A stretch of DNA of 64,000 nt. Source: Aurifilum marmelostoma (lineage: Eukaryota; Ascomycota; Sordariomycetes; Diaporthales; Cryphonectriaceae). Each line of letters opens with the position of its first letter. Within the stretch, counting starts at the first letter, position 1. Shown piece by piece: positions 35,491 to 47,934 of this stretch. Where the stretch lies: NCBI GenBank assembly GCA_027559495.1, contig JAMXSV010000003.1:3410001-3474000 (forward strand), given 5' to 3'. A program made the translations under genes and the position numbers. The notes under the pieces are model-generated. The model saw nothing but the letters and a program-made list of their open reading frames with translations, was not told where the DNA came from and made no database searches.

Positions 35491-38374
35491 TCACCACGTA
35501 GCGGGACCAAAAGTCTCTCCTGGGCCCACAGTCTTGAGGATTGCCGTATATTCCGCATCCTATCGAATGAGACGTGCAGTGTTAGCAAACAATCAACATC
35601 TTATTCCTGCCACACCATCACAACAAGAATCCAGACGGAACCTTAGGGCTGAGGAGATACTACTACTCACCATCGTCTCGTAAACGCCAACGTTTCCCCA
35701 CCACTGCGGTATCGTCACCCCCGGCAGCGTGATGGCAAAGAAAATGACAATCGTGGACAAAATCAGGCCAGCATCCAGCGCCGCAGCGGTGATGTAGTTG
35801 TACGTGCTCCACCACCCATGCCACCGCTTCCTGATGAAGTAGTTGAACAGGAGCGCGAAGATACCCCACGTGGAGAAGGAAAGCGGCGTCGCGGGTGGGA
35901 GCCAGGACATGGCGCCGAGCATGATCGGGGCGTGGAGGTTGCGGCCGACCCAGGACAGGCGCCCGCCGATTTTGACGCAGAGGTACAAGATGCACGGGAG
36001 GATGGCGCCGACGAGCCAGAAGATGTTGAAGTACTGGTAGACGGATCCCACGCCAAACATGCGGGTTGGGCCGATGACTCCCCAGACGATGGAGGATGAG
36101 AAGAATGCGCGCCCGTTGGGGCAGGAAAACTTCGCGGGTTGTTCCCTAGAAGAAGATTGGCGGTGGTCAGTCACGCATTGTGGTCCAAGTATCAATATTC
36201 GAGGCGTCGTGCAAAACAGGAAGGGGGGGAAAAAAAAGGGGGGGGGGGGAAGAGGACTCTGACGTACAGATCACAGACCCCATCGATATTCCCAAGAGTC
36301 CAGTTCATGACCGCAATCTGGACAAAGGTGGCCCATATGGTGGCCACTACCTGACACCAGAATGTGATGCGCGGTGGGATTTTCTGCCGGCGCGTCAGGA
36401 ATCATACAATCAAGACAGAGGTCTGTGTTTTCTCGGAAAAGACTCACCATGTAGTGAGCCATCTTCATGTCGCCAGAGTACGTCTGTGCTTGACCGAGAA
36501 CAATCGTGCTGTAGACCTTGAATATCATGACAGCTATAGGCCTTCCGGGTAGCATGAAGCCGGCCAGGAAGGGCGACAAAACATTCAGAGCAAGCGGCAG
36601 GTTCGAGATGGCCAGGATGATGCAGGTGGGCAGCATAAACACGATGGCAAGGATGATCGATACAAAAAAGGCCCACCATGGTAATTGTGAGTCGTAGCCC
36701 AGTGCTGTAGCGAGACCTAGAGCCGTGGACAGCACAAACAGAATAGCGTACCACCACTCAGGAGCCTCTCGGTACTTGGACATCAGCTTCATATGGATAT
36801 CCGGCTCCTGGCTTCTTGCGACCTTCAGGCGGTAGTAGATCTCCTTGCCGTGGAACAGTCCGCAGTGGACCAGGGCTGCTGTTAAGGCGGCGAAGGACAT
36901 GCCGTAGTTGAGAGCAAAAGTCGGCGCCAGAAAGAGGGGTGAGTACTCCTCATACTTTTGCAGATCAAAAGTGAAGCCGTCACCGAGGATTCGGCTGACG
37001 TTGTATGCGGTCTGTGTGTTGTCGTAAGTCTGGCTTGTGTTGATGGGTAGATACTGGCTGTAAATTGCTCCCGAGTAGGTGATGCCGATGGTCACAAGGA
37101 TGACGAACAGGAACAGACCAGCCAGTTCGGATATGGCGGTGTGCATGGGAGCCAGGAGGGGATCGCCGAGGTAGGCTGTCACGTAGGTCCAATCAAAGGT
37201 GATGGGTATGAGGGAGAGGCCAGTCCAGCCTCCGAACAGCTGATTCAGGACGACATTGTTGGGTCGAATCCACGTGATGAAGGCAAAGACCGAGAGACCT
37301 TGCCAGAGAACGCCGGGAATCCAATAGTAGCAGAACATGCCGATGAGGACGTAGACAAAGTATCGGTACCGGCTGATGGTCCAGCCATTGCTGTTGGTTC
37401 CATCGCTCTTGGACTTGTCGTGAAGAGCGTAGAAAAGCGTCGTATTGCTAAATATGTTCGGCCCTGGAAAATGGTCAGATATCATCAGGCTTTCTGTCAA
37501 TTCTCATCATCACGTCTGAGAATCCGAGGACTGATTAGACGCCTTTTAGAAATCGGGAGGTTTGCATACAGATCATTGCTGCTGGCCAGATAAGGAACCG
37601 CCGTGCCATTCCTGCCAGACCGATTCCGATGAGCTGGGAGCTCAGTGTGAATAGGATCTGGAAGCCCCATCCGAGATTGATGTTATAGAATGGTGCTCCC
37701 TGGAGTGCTAACAAAGCGTCCGTGCTGTCTGTTCAATTGTTAGAAACATTACATTCACGTCGTGAACCCATGAGAGGGTATCGATGGCTTAAAAGTTTAG
37801 ACTGCCGGGAAAGGAAAAAAGGACACTTGCAAGCATAACCGATGCTCACGTTGGACATCAAGACAATAACAACATGCTCCTTGATCGTGAACGGCCCGGT
37901 ATTGAGAGTCCACCGCAGTCCAAATAGATTGAACACTCTGGTCGGCATAACCTTGGCCCACAGGCAACCGATCGGGTAGACGACCAGCTGCACAACAAGG
38001 GCAGGGAAATTGATGGCCGGACTCCGCATGGACAAGAACATGTTGAGACCACTACCAAGGGTCACAAAAATCATGCCCAGGATCCAGGCGCGCAATGTGT
38101 TGGCCACCTCCTCGCCGTCTGTGTTGCGCACGGCGGCGCGGACCTGGTCGTACGGGGAATCTTCGCTGAACAGGGCATCCGCCTCCAGAATCTCGTCTGC
38201 GTCGCCATCCTCTATCGCCCGCTTCACAAAGTCGATTTTCTCCTGCGGCAGGTTTGGGTCGAAGGCGTGGGCGTGTCTGATGTTGACGAGATCCTGTGTC
38301 GCCTGCTCCACATTGACCGTGGCCTCGGTCCGCTTCTCGATGGCCGGAGAATGCGAAGGCTCTGGTGAATCCAT
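35491..38374 (-). CDS. OPT-family oligopeptide transporter
   Basis: Six exons (37831-38374, 37570-37728, 36448-37463, 36268-36383, 35671-36145, 35491-35559) join to 792 residues from ATG 38374. The start is a hydrophilic cytosolic tail with the typical EDSPYDQVRAAV. A dozen or more hydrophobic segments follow. Signature pieces include PTRVFNLFGL, GWGFQILFTL, HYMKIPPRITFW, CPNGRAFFSSS and the C-terminal ETFGPATW. The family couples proton entry to uptake of small peptides, glutathione or metal-siderophore-like compounds across the plasma membrane. The first intron is best read with a GC donor (GCAAGT), giving YAYSTD; a weaker GT donor five bases on would give YACNTD. A C/G homopolymer lies in the fourth intron. 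Confidence 0.94.
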
Positions 38375-39334
38375 CTTTCTGGACGCATAGGCCCAGACAT
38401 AAGAACTTCTTGACAAGTCGAAGTGGACTTTGTTTTTTGCCTTGGTGTATTTTGTTATGATGGCTGGCTGGATCAAGTCTGCGGGCGCAATGTATATTTC
38501 AGACCATGTATCGCCCGCAAATTCGACACGATAATTACTCGCAAAACTCCGCACTGAGCGATGCGACGTAACATCACCGAGATAAGGGCCCTAGGGTTCT
38601 ATGAATTATTCCCTGGTTCTCAGTTCAGGCTCTGAGGGGTTGTTCGGCGCCTTATCAGGAACGGATGTCAGGTCACTGCTGCACAAGGTGTGATTAGCCA
38701 CGCGGTCGACTCCACATTTTTTGTATCGCTGCCGCTGCAAAAGGCAGCGATGGCCGCGGAAACCCCAAGCGGTGTATCATCACACGAAGCCGGCGCGGGG
38801 AAATCCCACTGAGGCGATTCCCACAAAGGGAGCTGGTCAGACAGAAAAAGGAGGGGGTCGCGGGCAGGGTGGTCATCCTTACGTACGAGCCTACCTGCTG
38901 CGTGGTGTGAATGGAGGAATTGATAGTCTAGTGCGTGTCCCTGGCATGACATACTCTTTCTCGTCTCTGATTATGATTGGTCCACAGCGGATGCCGCAAA
39001 AGTAGCAGACATAGTTTCGAGCAAGAGACTGGTTTGTGAGCTTGGACGCAAGAAATAGCAGGAGTATAAGGTTGGTATGAATCAAAGGCTCATCAATAAA
39101 ATGGCACTGCAACTCCAAAAATGAAAAGAGACGGATTTTACTGCATAATGGTGATATGTCTTGTCTGGCAGCCTGTACACCCACAACGTAATTATTACAG
39201 CGTGAGTTCCAGCAGGCCTATCGATGGTAGTAAACGAAATACTGCAATGTATGCAAAAAACCGTGATTGATCAATTGTTTCCCCTTTTCAGTGCTGCGAA
39301 TGCATCATGATTTGTGCCTCCTCATAATCTACAA
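38375..39334. other. Intergenic stretch between transporter and regulator
   Basis: No gene is supported here. It holds the upstream region of the OPT gene and the 3' flank of the regulator; both genes are transcribed leftwards. Confidence 0.5.
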
Positions 39335-41490
39335 TCAGCTTCCCGCAGGCGACTGGTTCGAGATCAGCTAGATTATCGTCGAGTCGGTCGTTAGTATGCA
39401 GTTTTGGTAAAGGTTTTAGATTCAGAATCTTGAAGAAGCGCGTCGGAGAACCTACCTTGGCAAACAACTCTGCCTGCTTAAGTCCCATTGTCTCCGACAT
39501 GAACATGAGCCGGCCGCAAAGCCATCTCTTTTGTCGAGGAGTTACAAAAATGCTGAGACCGGTACAGAGAAGAGGATACAATGCAGTGACTGCACTGTAC
39601 GCTTTGGGAGTCGTAGGGGCGCCACAGGGGAAATTGGGTGTTGTGGCCCTGTCTCCGGTCCAGTTGACAAAATAAGGCACGCTCGAAATCACGTTCGACG
39701 CTTCCTCGCAGCCGACACGCATCGCCTCTACATACTGCTCGGTCTGCGTATGGTCTGACCGCAGGTGGATCCACTGCAGGCATCGGACCATGATGCCGGA
39801 CAGCATTATCCTGGAAGCGTTAATGTTCAGGTGCTTGCCGGCGACCCAGACGTCTGGGAACGTGCACACCGCGCCGGGAAATGTTGCTGCCTTCTCGAGC
39901 TCGTTGTCATCGACGTCTGCGGCCCAGCCGGAGACGGACTTTGGCCAAGCCTCGTGGCAGTTGGCCTGCCAGCGGCCAAGCTCGACGACGATCTCACGAG
40001 CGCGGCTGAGGAGATCTACCGCCTTGTTGACCTTCTCGGCTGTTTTGGGCCCGGGTGTCGTGAGAAGTGCGTCGGCCTCGGCGCGGATAAGAGTGGCTTT
40101 CATGTTCAGCATGAGGGCAATGTGGCCTGATTTGTTTCTGATCAGGTGTTGGCCCCACCACTCTACCTCGCCCGGTGCTGGATTCGCAACGAAACCGAAC
40201 ATGTACTGACGGATCTGAGATCGTGTTAATCATCACGGGTTATCGAATTCTCGGGAACCACCCCCCAACCCGTTGGATAGAAGGAGTAGCCTCGCAACTT
40301 GACTTACCGTCATCGACCGCACTAGCTGGAACATCTCGAGGCCCTCGGGAGAGCTGTCTTGTATGAGATCCTTGCCACGGATGCGCAACAGAGCTTTGGC
40401 TCCATCCAAGTGGTTCGACCAGCCCTTCATATCACCATCATCGCAGGTAAGACCCTGGAGAACAGACGAAACATGAGTCAAGGCATAAGGTAAAGAGAGG
40501 CGTTGGAGATAAAACATCAATACTCACCTCATAGAAGGACAACAAGATCGCTGCTGCAAGGGAGGTGTCCTGCTTTGCGCGGTCCTTGTTTTTGATGGCT
40601 TCCTGCAGCTGTACCAAAGCCGTGCCATAGTAGATGCGAGATCTCGGAAATAGGTGTCTGGAGTTTGGCCGTCCAGCCAGTGATGCTATAGAGACGGCTG
40701 TGAAGGCCATGGGAAATGGCGTGTCTTTGAGGTTGTCCCACTCCAGAATCTTCATGACAAAGTGAAACAAACAAATATCCTGCACTGATGACGGGCAGAG
40801 GACGAAGTTGGAAAGAAAAAAGCACGTTGCCTGCTCATCTAGGGGTGTCTGTAGACCCGGCAGGAGGGGAGGTGAGCTTGAGCGGTGGTGCCCGAGCTCA
40901 CGCGTTCCTGTCCCGAGACTTAGCCTCGTCCCGTCGAACGCAGAGTTCATTGCCTTCGCGAAACTGCTGATGGGCGAGGTCTGATTCTGCTGTGGTAGGG
41001 ACCATGATGTGTTGAAGTCGAAAGCCGGCGCGGCCTGCGCGTTCGATGCTGGGTCAAAGTCTAGCACTGTTGTGTTCCAAGTATAAGCTGTATTCGATCC
41101 CTTGGTTCTCGAGACGGTGCAATTTGACGAAGGAGGTTGCCATGAGGACTGCGAACTCGACGAGCTATCGAGCGAATGTGACGAGCCCCGGCTCTCTGGG
41201 CGATCTGTGTTCACCTGGCTCCTAGATTGGTCTGGTGACTGTGATGCTGGTGCTCTCTTGCGCCTGTTTCGAAGGCCCCGAGTCCCTCTCTGCGCCGCCG
41301 CCGCGGCTTTGGCCCTGCGAATAGTGCTCTGTGTCTCATCGCGAAGATTTACCTCGAACGGATCTCTATATCCGGGGCATTCTCTTTTCGCTTTTTTGCA
41401 CTTGAGACAGTGTGGTTTGGTCTCGTCGCACTTGACCCTCCGCGCTCGACAGAGCTTGCATGCCCGGCTCGGATGACCCGTGTTGACCAT
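39335..41490 (-). CDS. Zn2Cys6 fungal transcription factor
   Basis: Exons 40528-41490, 40308-40454, 39456-40214 and a probable short last exon 39335-39367 give 633 residues. The N-terminus has the binuclear zinc cluster ACKLCRARRVKCDE, then HCLKCKKAKRECPGY, followed by a basic linker and a Ser/Pro/Gln-rich region. From about residue 220 on there is a helical regulatory domain of the fungal Zn2Cys6 type (ATCFFLSNFV, SRIYYGTALVQLQEA, DDGDMKGWSNHLDGAKALL). The last intron has a good donor (GTAGGT), a branch site (ATACTAAC) and an acceptor (TCTAG). If unspliced, the frame runs on to the stop at 39288, giving 678 residues. It acts in the nucleus. Its targets are unknown; the adjacent OPT gene is one candidate. 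Confidence 0.9.
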
Positions 41491-42740
41491 GATGTCTAGA
41501 TGGTATACGGTGATGAACTCGCTGATTCAATTTGGATGTTGCAGTTGAGAGATTTCGGGATAATTACAGCTGCTCCTTCTCGATCGCGGTATTATTTACA
41601 GAGTGAAATAGCAGCCCCAAGAACCAGACACCCGATTGACTTCACGATGCTCTGCTTCCTGGGCTGGTGAAACGTGGCGTAGAAGTCAGGGCAGGCAGCC
41701 TGGTGAAACCAGACAAAATTCTCTTGTCCAGGCCTCATGTTTTGTCTGCGAGGCTAAGTGCGCAGCTTGTATTGGCCCAAGAGATGGGATGGACTGATGT
41801 TTGAAACGGCTTCGAGCCGCGACACGCTGATGACCTCGCAACATTCCTTAAGTCTCTTGTCCGCTTTTTTAGCGCCTTTAGAAGCTGAACTTCGGTATGA
41901 TAGAACAGAGAGAGAAAAAAAGAAAGAAAGAAAGAAAAGGGGTTTTATTCCAATAAGAACAAGAATTAATTTCACATGCAGCAGATGCGTCTATACTGCG
42001 TGGGCTCGATGCAAAGGAGCACGTTGAAACTTGGCCATCGACTTTATAGCAGGGTTGTATGCTGTGGTATCAAGATTCAAACCCTCTTTTGCTGTTTATG
42101 CGGTTGTCACTGTAACATCTGGGCAGTTGGCTGGCTCTCCCACGTATTGAGGAGCTATCGAGCAATAAGGTTCTTGATAGCTTTGCTTTGACAGCACATC
42201 CTACTTGATACAGGGTTGGGTTGAAACCTAAGCCCTACCATAACATGTAAACAGGTGGTCAGTGTAAATTATGCAATTCGATTATGGTTCTGGAAAGCAA
42301 CGTTTCTTGCGAGAACCCCGCGCCTTTCTAGGTTCGAGGGTCCAAATTCATTCATTCATCCGGTCTCCTTCGGCATCTTTCAATTCAGATCCGTCCTGAT
42401 CAGTATCACGTTGACCGTTGACCCGTTTTTTATTCACATGAAGATTAAAAGCTGAGATTGAAGTCCATTCTCGTGGGCATCGAAAATCCGCTGCACGCAC
42501 ATGATTAAGGTTTCTTAGGTGTGGACGTTCCTCTGAGAAGAAACTGAGATGCAGACGTACAGATTGAGATTATCCGTGTGCTTGACGGTTTAATGCATTG
42601 TCTCAATACCAAAAGTACGATACTTTGAGAACCTTTCTCCACACTCGTGAGCCAGAAGTTGATTTTCCTTCCGGTCGTGATGTCGACCCGTAGGATTGGG
42701 CTATGGAGACCCATTGACAAAGCGAAATCATGAATTACAA
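41491..42740. other. Intergenic stretch upstream of tRNA-Met
   Basis: No gene was recognised. A short purine tract with GAAA repeats occurs near 41910-41940. Confidence 0.5.
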
Positions 42741-42852
42741 GTCTGAGTGGCTCAGTTGGTTAGAGCGTTGGTCTCATACCCTGTATGATTCGGTGGATCA
42801 AACCCCGGAGTTACCAATCCAAAGGTCGTGAGTTCGAGTCTCACCTCGGACA
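42741..42852 (+). tRNA. tRNA-Met(CAT), elongator type, with a 38-nt intron
   Basis: The acceptor stem GTCTGAG pairs with CTCGGAC (one G-T), discriminator A. The D arm is GGCTCAGTTGGTTAGAGC, the anticodon loop is CTCATAA and the T loop TTCGAGT. The intron 42779-42816 follows base 37 at the canonical position; its removal gives the expected CTCATAATCC joint. An intron and this T loop fit elongator rather than initiator tRNA. Confidence 0.93.
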
Positions 42853-43464
42853 CAAATCTTTTCTTTTTCGTCGTGTCGGATCTGTTTACCAAGATCTTTC
42901 TGCCCCAGCTTCGAGCAGTTGGCTTTGATTTTTGATCCTTCTTCCCTTTTATGCACTTGTACCAGTCCAGTAGCAGTAGATGTACTGAATTACTGAGCAG
43001 AATTTTTGGATCTTTGAACCTGCCCTTGCACAATGAGTAGGACGCGGAGAGGGTCACTGACTCGTCGATAGCGTCAAGGGCAACGTCGCCCGCCGCTGGA
43101 GAGATGAGACCTTGCTTGTTGATGTCTAATCTAAAATCTGCTTATTATGGATAGGTCTGTTCAAACATTCTAATGATATCATAAACACATAAAGGATCCC
43201 AGCCATTCTCTCCTGATATTCCCCGGCTAGTCGTGTAGCTCTTTTCAAGTTCCCCGAAAACGCCGTTTCCAAAATTCTTTACTTACCCAAGAATCGTTAT
43301 CTGGGCCTAAATCCCGGAACGGGCCAGGCAGTGTAGATAGAGCCCCGGCCCTCCTGAAAGATTGGTCGTACAGTGGATCATCTCCACAGTCCCCAACCGA
43401 AGGATGCTTGCTTGGTGTACCCGAACGCCAAAACTCCCCGTCCGTCTTCTAATAAACAAGATCA
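42853..43464. other. Intergenic stretch
   Basis: No gene was recognised between the tRNA and the 3' end of the glycosyltransferase gene. Confidence 0.5.
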
Positions 43465-43475
43465 TCACGAGGAAA

Positions 43476-43506
<31 letters not shown>

Positions 43507-45143
43507 CTCCTTTGGCAAGAATGGCTTCACCACGTCTGGCCACTCGACCCTGTCGCCGCAGTCGCCCTTTTCCGCAATCCAGCTCTTCACCTTGTCCACG
43601 TCCCAGCCGCTGACATAGCGCTTCTTCTCCTCGTCCTTCTTGACGGGCTTGCCGAGCTTGAAGTCGTCTTGCATCGTGCAGACGTCGTCGTGCCACAGGA
43701 ACTGGAAGCAGTCGGCGTGCTCCAGACACGCCGCCTTGCAGCTCTCCCAGCTGACGTGTGCGACCTTCTCCAGGTCCGACTTCTCGTCCTCCTTCTTGGC
43801 CTTGTTGACGCGCCACTCCTCCCAGTCGTGGTCCTTGGCGTCCGGGTCGAGGTAGAACCAGCCCTCTGAGGCGTTGTCCCAGTCCTCACGCACGGGGCGG
43901 AGCTTGGACGAGACGAACTCGTCGTAGACCTCGCTGAAGACGAGGGGCTTCTGGTTCGTGCGGTACCGCTTGCGCTCAAAGTCCCAGAAGGACGCGATCT
44001 CTTCGCTGTTCATGTGGTGCATCATGCCCACGGCGTGGCACCAGGTGTTGGATCCGAAGGGCGTGGTGTAGGGCTTCTCACCGTTGGAGAGTGGCCACTT
44101 TTCACAATGGTTTGTTAGTACACTGCCCAAGCTTTTCTGAACACAGTTGCACTCACAAATCCTTCGACCAGGATCCCAATAGTCGCATTAAGCGCCTGGG
44201 CAAACATAAAATCTCCACAGCAGTTATCCTTGATCTCCACGTCGTACCGGTTCGCAACACCCGGGTTCTTGCCAGCAAACTCCCTCATGGCACCCCTCGA
44301 CACGACGTACCCGCTGCCTCCGTGGGCAAACAGCTTGTCCCCAATCACGGTAGGGACGCCAAAGTAGCGCTCCTTGGACGGGTCCAGCCTCCGGAGGGCA
44401 TAGACCATGTTGGGCCACGAGACGTACGTGTCCGCGTCGACAAAGACGTACCAGTCGTAGTCGGGCCGCAGCCGGTAGCTCTTCTCGGCCATGTGGATGT
44501 TCTTGTACTTGTCGAGGTTCCAGCCGGCCGAGTCGGCGCCCTCGAGGGTCTTGACGCAGTTGTCCTGGTCCACGGCGCACTCCTGCTGCAGCCGGTACAG
44601 GTCAAAGTCCTCGTTGTCCTCCTTGGCCTCGCTCAGGACGCTGTCGAGGCTGTCGCGGACGTGGTGGCCGCCTATGTGCTGGTCCAGGTCCGAGAAGAGC
44701 AGGTAGTCGGGCAGGCACTTGAGAGCCGTCATGATCTGCACGGGGAGTCTGTCGTACGACTCGGTGGCGCCCGTCTTCATGATGAGCAGGATGCCCGAGG
44801 TGTCTGGGAACCCGTCACAGGCCGGGTCGCGGGAAGGAGAATGCGGTAGCTTGGAGCCATCTTTGTGCTTGTTGTTGGCGTTGCCGGTAGGGGTTTCGGT
44901 TTCCCTCAGCGCGGTCACGGTCACGGTGGCAGTGGTAGTGAAAGCCGGCGTTGCGCTCGCGTTGGAGATGATCCCGGTATCAGCCTTGCCATCTGCACCA
45001 GGCCGCATATATGTGTTGAGGTGGTCTGTGTTGAAGGTCCCGGCGTCCCAAGTAGCCCGGTCGAGGCGCTTTGCTGTTATTAGTAGGACGACAGCTGATA
45101 TGAAGGCGAAGAATACAATAGTCAAGGACCTGTGTGATGTCAT
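43465..45143 (-). CDS. GT31-like type II membrane glycosyltransferase with PAN-like tail
   Basis: Two exons (44157-45143, 43465-44097) join in frame to 539 residues; the intron has branch TACTAACA. Residues 6-25 form a single N-terminal membrane anchor, followed by a Ser/Thr-rich stem, the layout of Golgi type II transferases. The catalytic domain includes ILLIMKTGATE, the nucleotide-sugar DxD motif in FVDADTYVSWPN, GGSGYVVSRGAM and NCCGDFMFA, as in fungal Fringe-like/GT31 proteins. The last 140 residues hold a Cys-rich PAN/apple-like module (SCKAACLEHADCFQFLW...CTMQ). The protein ends in a run of ten Ser encoded by a (GAT)n microsatellite. The acceptor and the sugar transferred are unknown; a role in cell-wall or protein glycosylation is inferred. 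Confidence 0.9.
43476..43507 (+). repeat. ATG/GAT trinucleotide microsatellite in coding sequence
   Basis: About ten perfect units. They are read on the minus strand as TCA codons giving a C-terminal poly-Ser tract in the glycosyltransferase, which is likely to vary in length between strains. Confidence 0.9.
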
Positions 45144-47138
45144 CCTGGCGGTGGCGGCAACCTTTGGGGAGGGAGAGGGAGGGATGTTCTGAAGACGTTC
45201 GCAAGGTCAAGTGAAGGGAACCGACCAACTGGTCGAGGTTGAGGGTTTGTTTCCGAAAGTCAAGTCGGGTTGTACATCTCCTACTTGATCATAGACGTAG
45301 GAGGGGGAAGCAAAGAAAGCATGAGAAAAGATGACAGAGTTCAAAAGTGAGAGGGGAGGAAGAAGATGAATGGAAGAAGAAGAACGAATAGTAAGATAGG
45401 AGACGAGAATGTTCAAAGAAGGGAGGGCGGAAAGAATAAAGTTGGCCATTGCTGCAGCCCTGGCCTCGACCCCTTGTCAGCGAGGCTGCTGAGAGGATGT
45501 AGCCCACAAGCAGCATTTTTGGACCAGACAGATCTAGTAGAGTAAATCGTATACCATGTACGACCACTCTAAGATTTAGACACGGACAGAAAGTGGAGAC
45601 TCTTCAGGATGGCTGCCGTGGTGGCGTTGCTAGAAGCCCGTCCAGTTGGCCGCAGGGTGAGATGGATGGTGTCGACAAGGGATATATGCGACTACGTACA
45701 GATAGTAACAAAATGGACTGAGACCTCGCGGGAAATTTGTCTCACCCAACCCCCCTCGAGTCCGAAAAGCGCGCCACACTCCAGAATGAGACGCTGTTGA
45801 TCATCCAATACAGACTCGGGCATGTTGAAATTTGGATCACCAGAGAACAAAGAAAAAAAAATATTACACACTTTGTATAACTCGGCCAGGCAGGCACAAA
45901 CACTTGAACACATGCCAGTGTACCTCACTGAGAAGCTGAGATGACGCTGGAGCTGAAGTACGCCCTTGACTTATTTTTTTTTGGTTGGGGGGGGAGGGGG
46001 GGGGGGGGCGTCTGCCGCACCCCAACATTCAGCAGTCTAAACAGTAATAAGTAATACTCATCATCCTCCCAAAACTGGCCTGTAGTAAGTGGGAGCTAGC
46101 CAACGTGTCACCTCACCACTGTCCTCATTCGCAGTTCCCGTGTCGAGGCCGGCCGTGGTGGACGACGAGCAGGGATTCACTGTGGCATATGCAAGGGATT
46201 TCCCACAACAAGCACTGTCAGATAAGCTTATTCTGTTCCGCGAACCCTCATTCGGCCTCCCAACGCAGATCGGGAGGCTTCTTTTAGACTTGCCGTTTCG
46301 AACCAGACCTCGGAACCTTGAAACGTGCTATTACGGGACACTCACTGAAGCCATTTATATAGTATAGAGTCCTGAGAGTGACTGGTATTGGGATGCAAAG
46401 GCTTTTCCCGGAGGTCCTTCTGCAACACGATGTACTGATCGAGTGTTTGTTTCGAACATCATTGAGAATAATGATAATGAATTCAAGCAAGTAACCCCCC
46501 CCCCTCCAAAGCAAACCAAAACACCACCAATATTTGCTTCAGCTTTGCGCCGATCCAGTGTGTTCTAGGAGCGAGTCACTGCTATGCCTTGTCCACAGGG
46601 CGCTCAGTAATCCTCAATGCGACCCAAGACTCCCCGGGCCTCTCGGCATACCACCATCAGCTCTATAAACGGGAGTGTTCGACTAGGCGCTGACAAGGTC
46701 CGTCTCAGCTGACCAACGCCACCCAAAATAAGCTGTCCTTTTGCGGGATCAGCAAGTCTGTTGCACTGTACCATCTAACCAATTCGCTCTGCATTCTCGT
46801 ATTTTCCTCCATTGCTCTTTGCTGAGACGAGCTAGCGCATGCATGTTGAACAATGCCCCCCCCCCCCCAACGCCCATCCTTCCACCTCGCCTCAGACCCC
46901 CAAACAGACGCCATTTTTGAACAAAAGAAGACAAGGAAAATCTCCGGGGCAGCATCCGCGGAGCCGAGAGTGGCATGTGGGGCTGCCACTACTCCAGTCT
47001 TGACAGCTTAAGCATAATTAGGATCATAGGGAATTCAATAACCAAGAAGCAAGAGCATAAAAGAAGAGGAAAAGGTAGGTACGTATGAAATTGAAGCTTT
47101 TCCCTCACACTAAATCTTATCATAACAGACCCCCCACA
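45144..47138. other. Long intergenic stretch without recognised genes
   Basis: Nothing resembles a known protein. G-rich homopolymer runs occur at about 45985-46008 and C runs near 46496-46506 and 46857-46868. Short frames near 46089-46367 are unsupported. Confidence 0.5.
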
Positions 47139-47934
47139 CTACTCCATCTTTTTACGAGCTGTAGAGTATCTCATCAGGGGGTTCTCGACGACAGGCCTCC
47201 AGTACTGTGAATCACTCTGCACAATCTTTGTGTCCTCGAACTTCAACGCTCGCACATCCTCCAGCCCAAATTTGTCATACAGCTCCGTGGAGCCAGAATA
47301 CATGACCTCCATGGACGTTCCTCCAAACTCCATCGGCGGGTCATTTCCTTGCAAAACACACCAGTACTTCAGCCCACCCGGGATCGGCTCAAAATTCTGG
47401 AGCTCAGAGCCGTAATCGTTCTCAGCAGCCATGACAGCCCTGCTCGGCTCGTACAGGTGCACGCAGAGGAACCTCCCTCCAGGGCGCAAGAACGCCGCCA
47501 CGTTCCGCCACATGCCCTCGAGCACCTCCCGGCTGGAGGCGTGGTCGAAGAGCCAGTTCGCCTGCACAATGTCGTAGCGCCCCCTCCCACTGCTTGAGTT
47601 GCTCGTGGGAAGCGCCCAGTGGCTGGGACACATCGGCCTCAAACCAGCGGATTCGGTCGCCGCCCAGACCAGACTCCTCGGCGAGGTCTTTTCCGATCTG
47701 CATCATCTCGGAGGATATGTCGACCACGTCCACACGGGCGGCGCCGCGCTCGACGGCCTGGCGGGCTCGCAGGCCGGTGCCACCGCCCAGGTCCAGGACC
47801 GTGAGGCCGGTCGGGTCGCCCAGTGCCGTCAGGTAGAGCTCGGTCTCGAGTTGACCGAGCGGGGTGTGGAATGCGTATGCCTCATAGGCGGAGGCTTGAG
47901 AATTGTATTCCGCTGCGATCTTCGACGTCGTCAT
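47139..47934 (-). pseudogene. SAM-dependent class I methyltransferase with a one-base frameshift
   Basis: From ATG 47934 the frame reads a methyltransferase N-terminus with SAM motif I VLDLGGGTGLRAR and an acidic VVDIS. At the run of five C (plus strand 47580-47584) the family-like reading passes to the next frame, which continues YDIVQANWLFDHA and RPGGRFLCVHLYEPSR to the TAG at 47139. Deleting one base restores an intronless frame of 264 residues, typical for small fungal methyltransferases. No plausible intron bridges the shift. The substrate cannot be told. It is either a recent pseudogene or a homopolymer base-call error, as in the HET gene. Confidence 0.82.

Noticed and set aside
44091..44849. 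Plus-strand frame of 252 codons
   Set aside because: Antisense to the glycosyltransferase catalytic domain, with low-complexity Val/Leu/Asp content.
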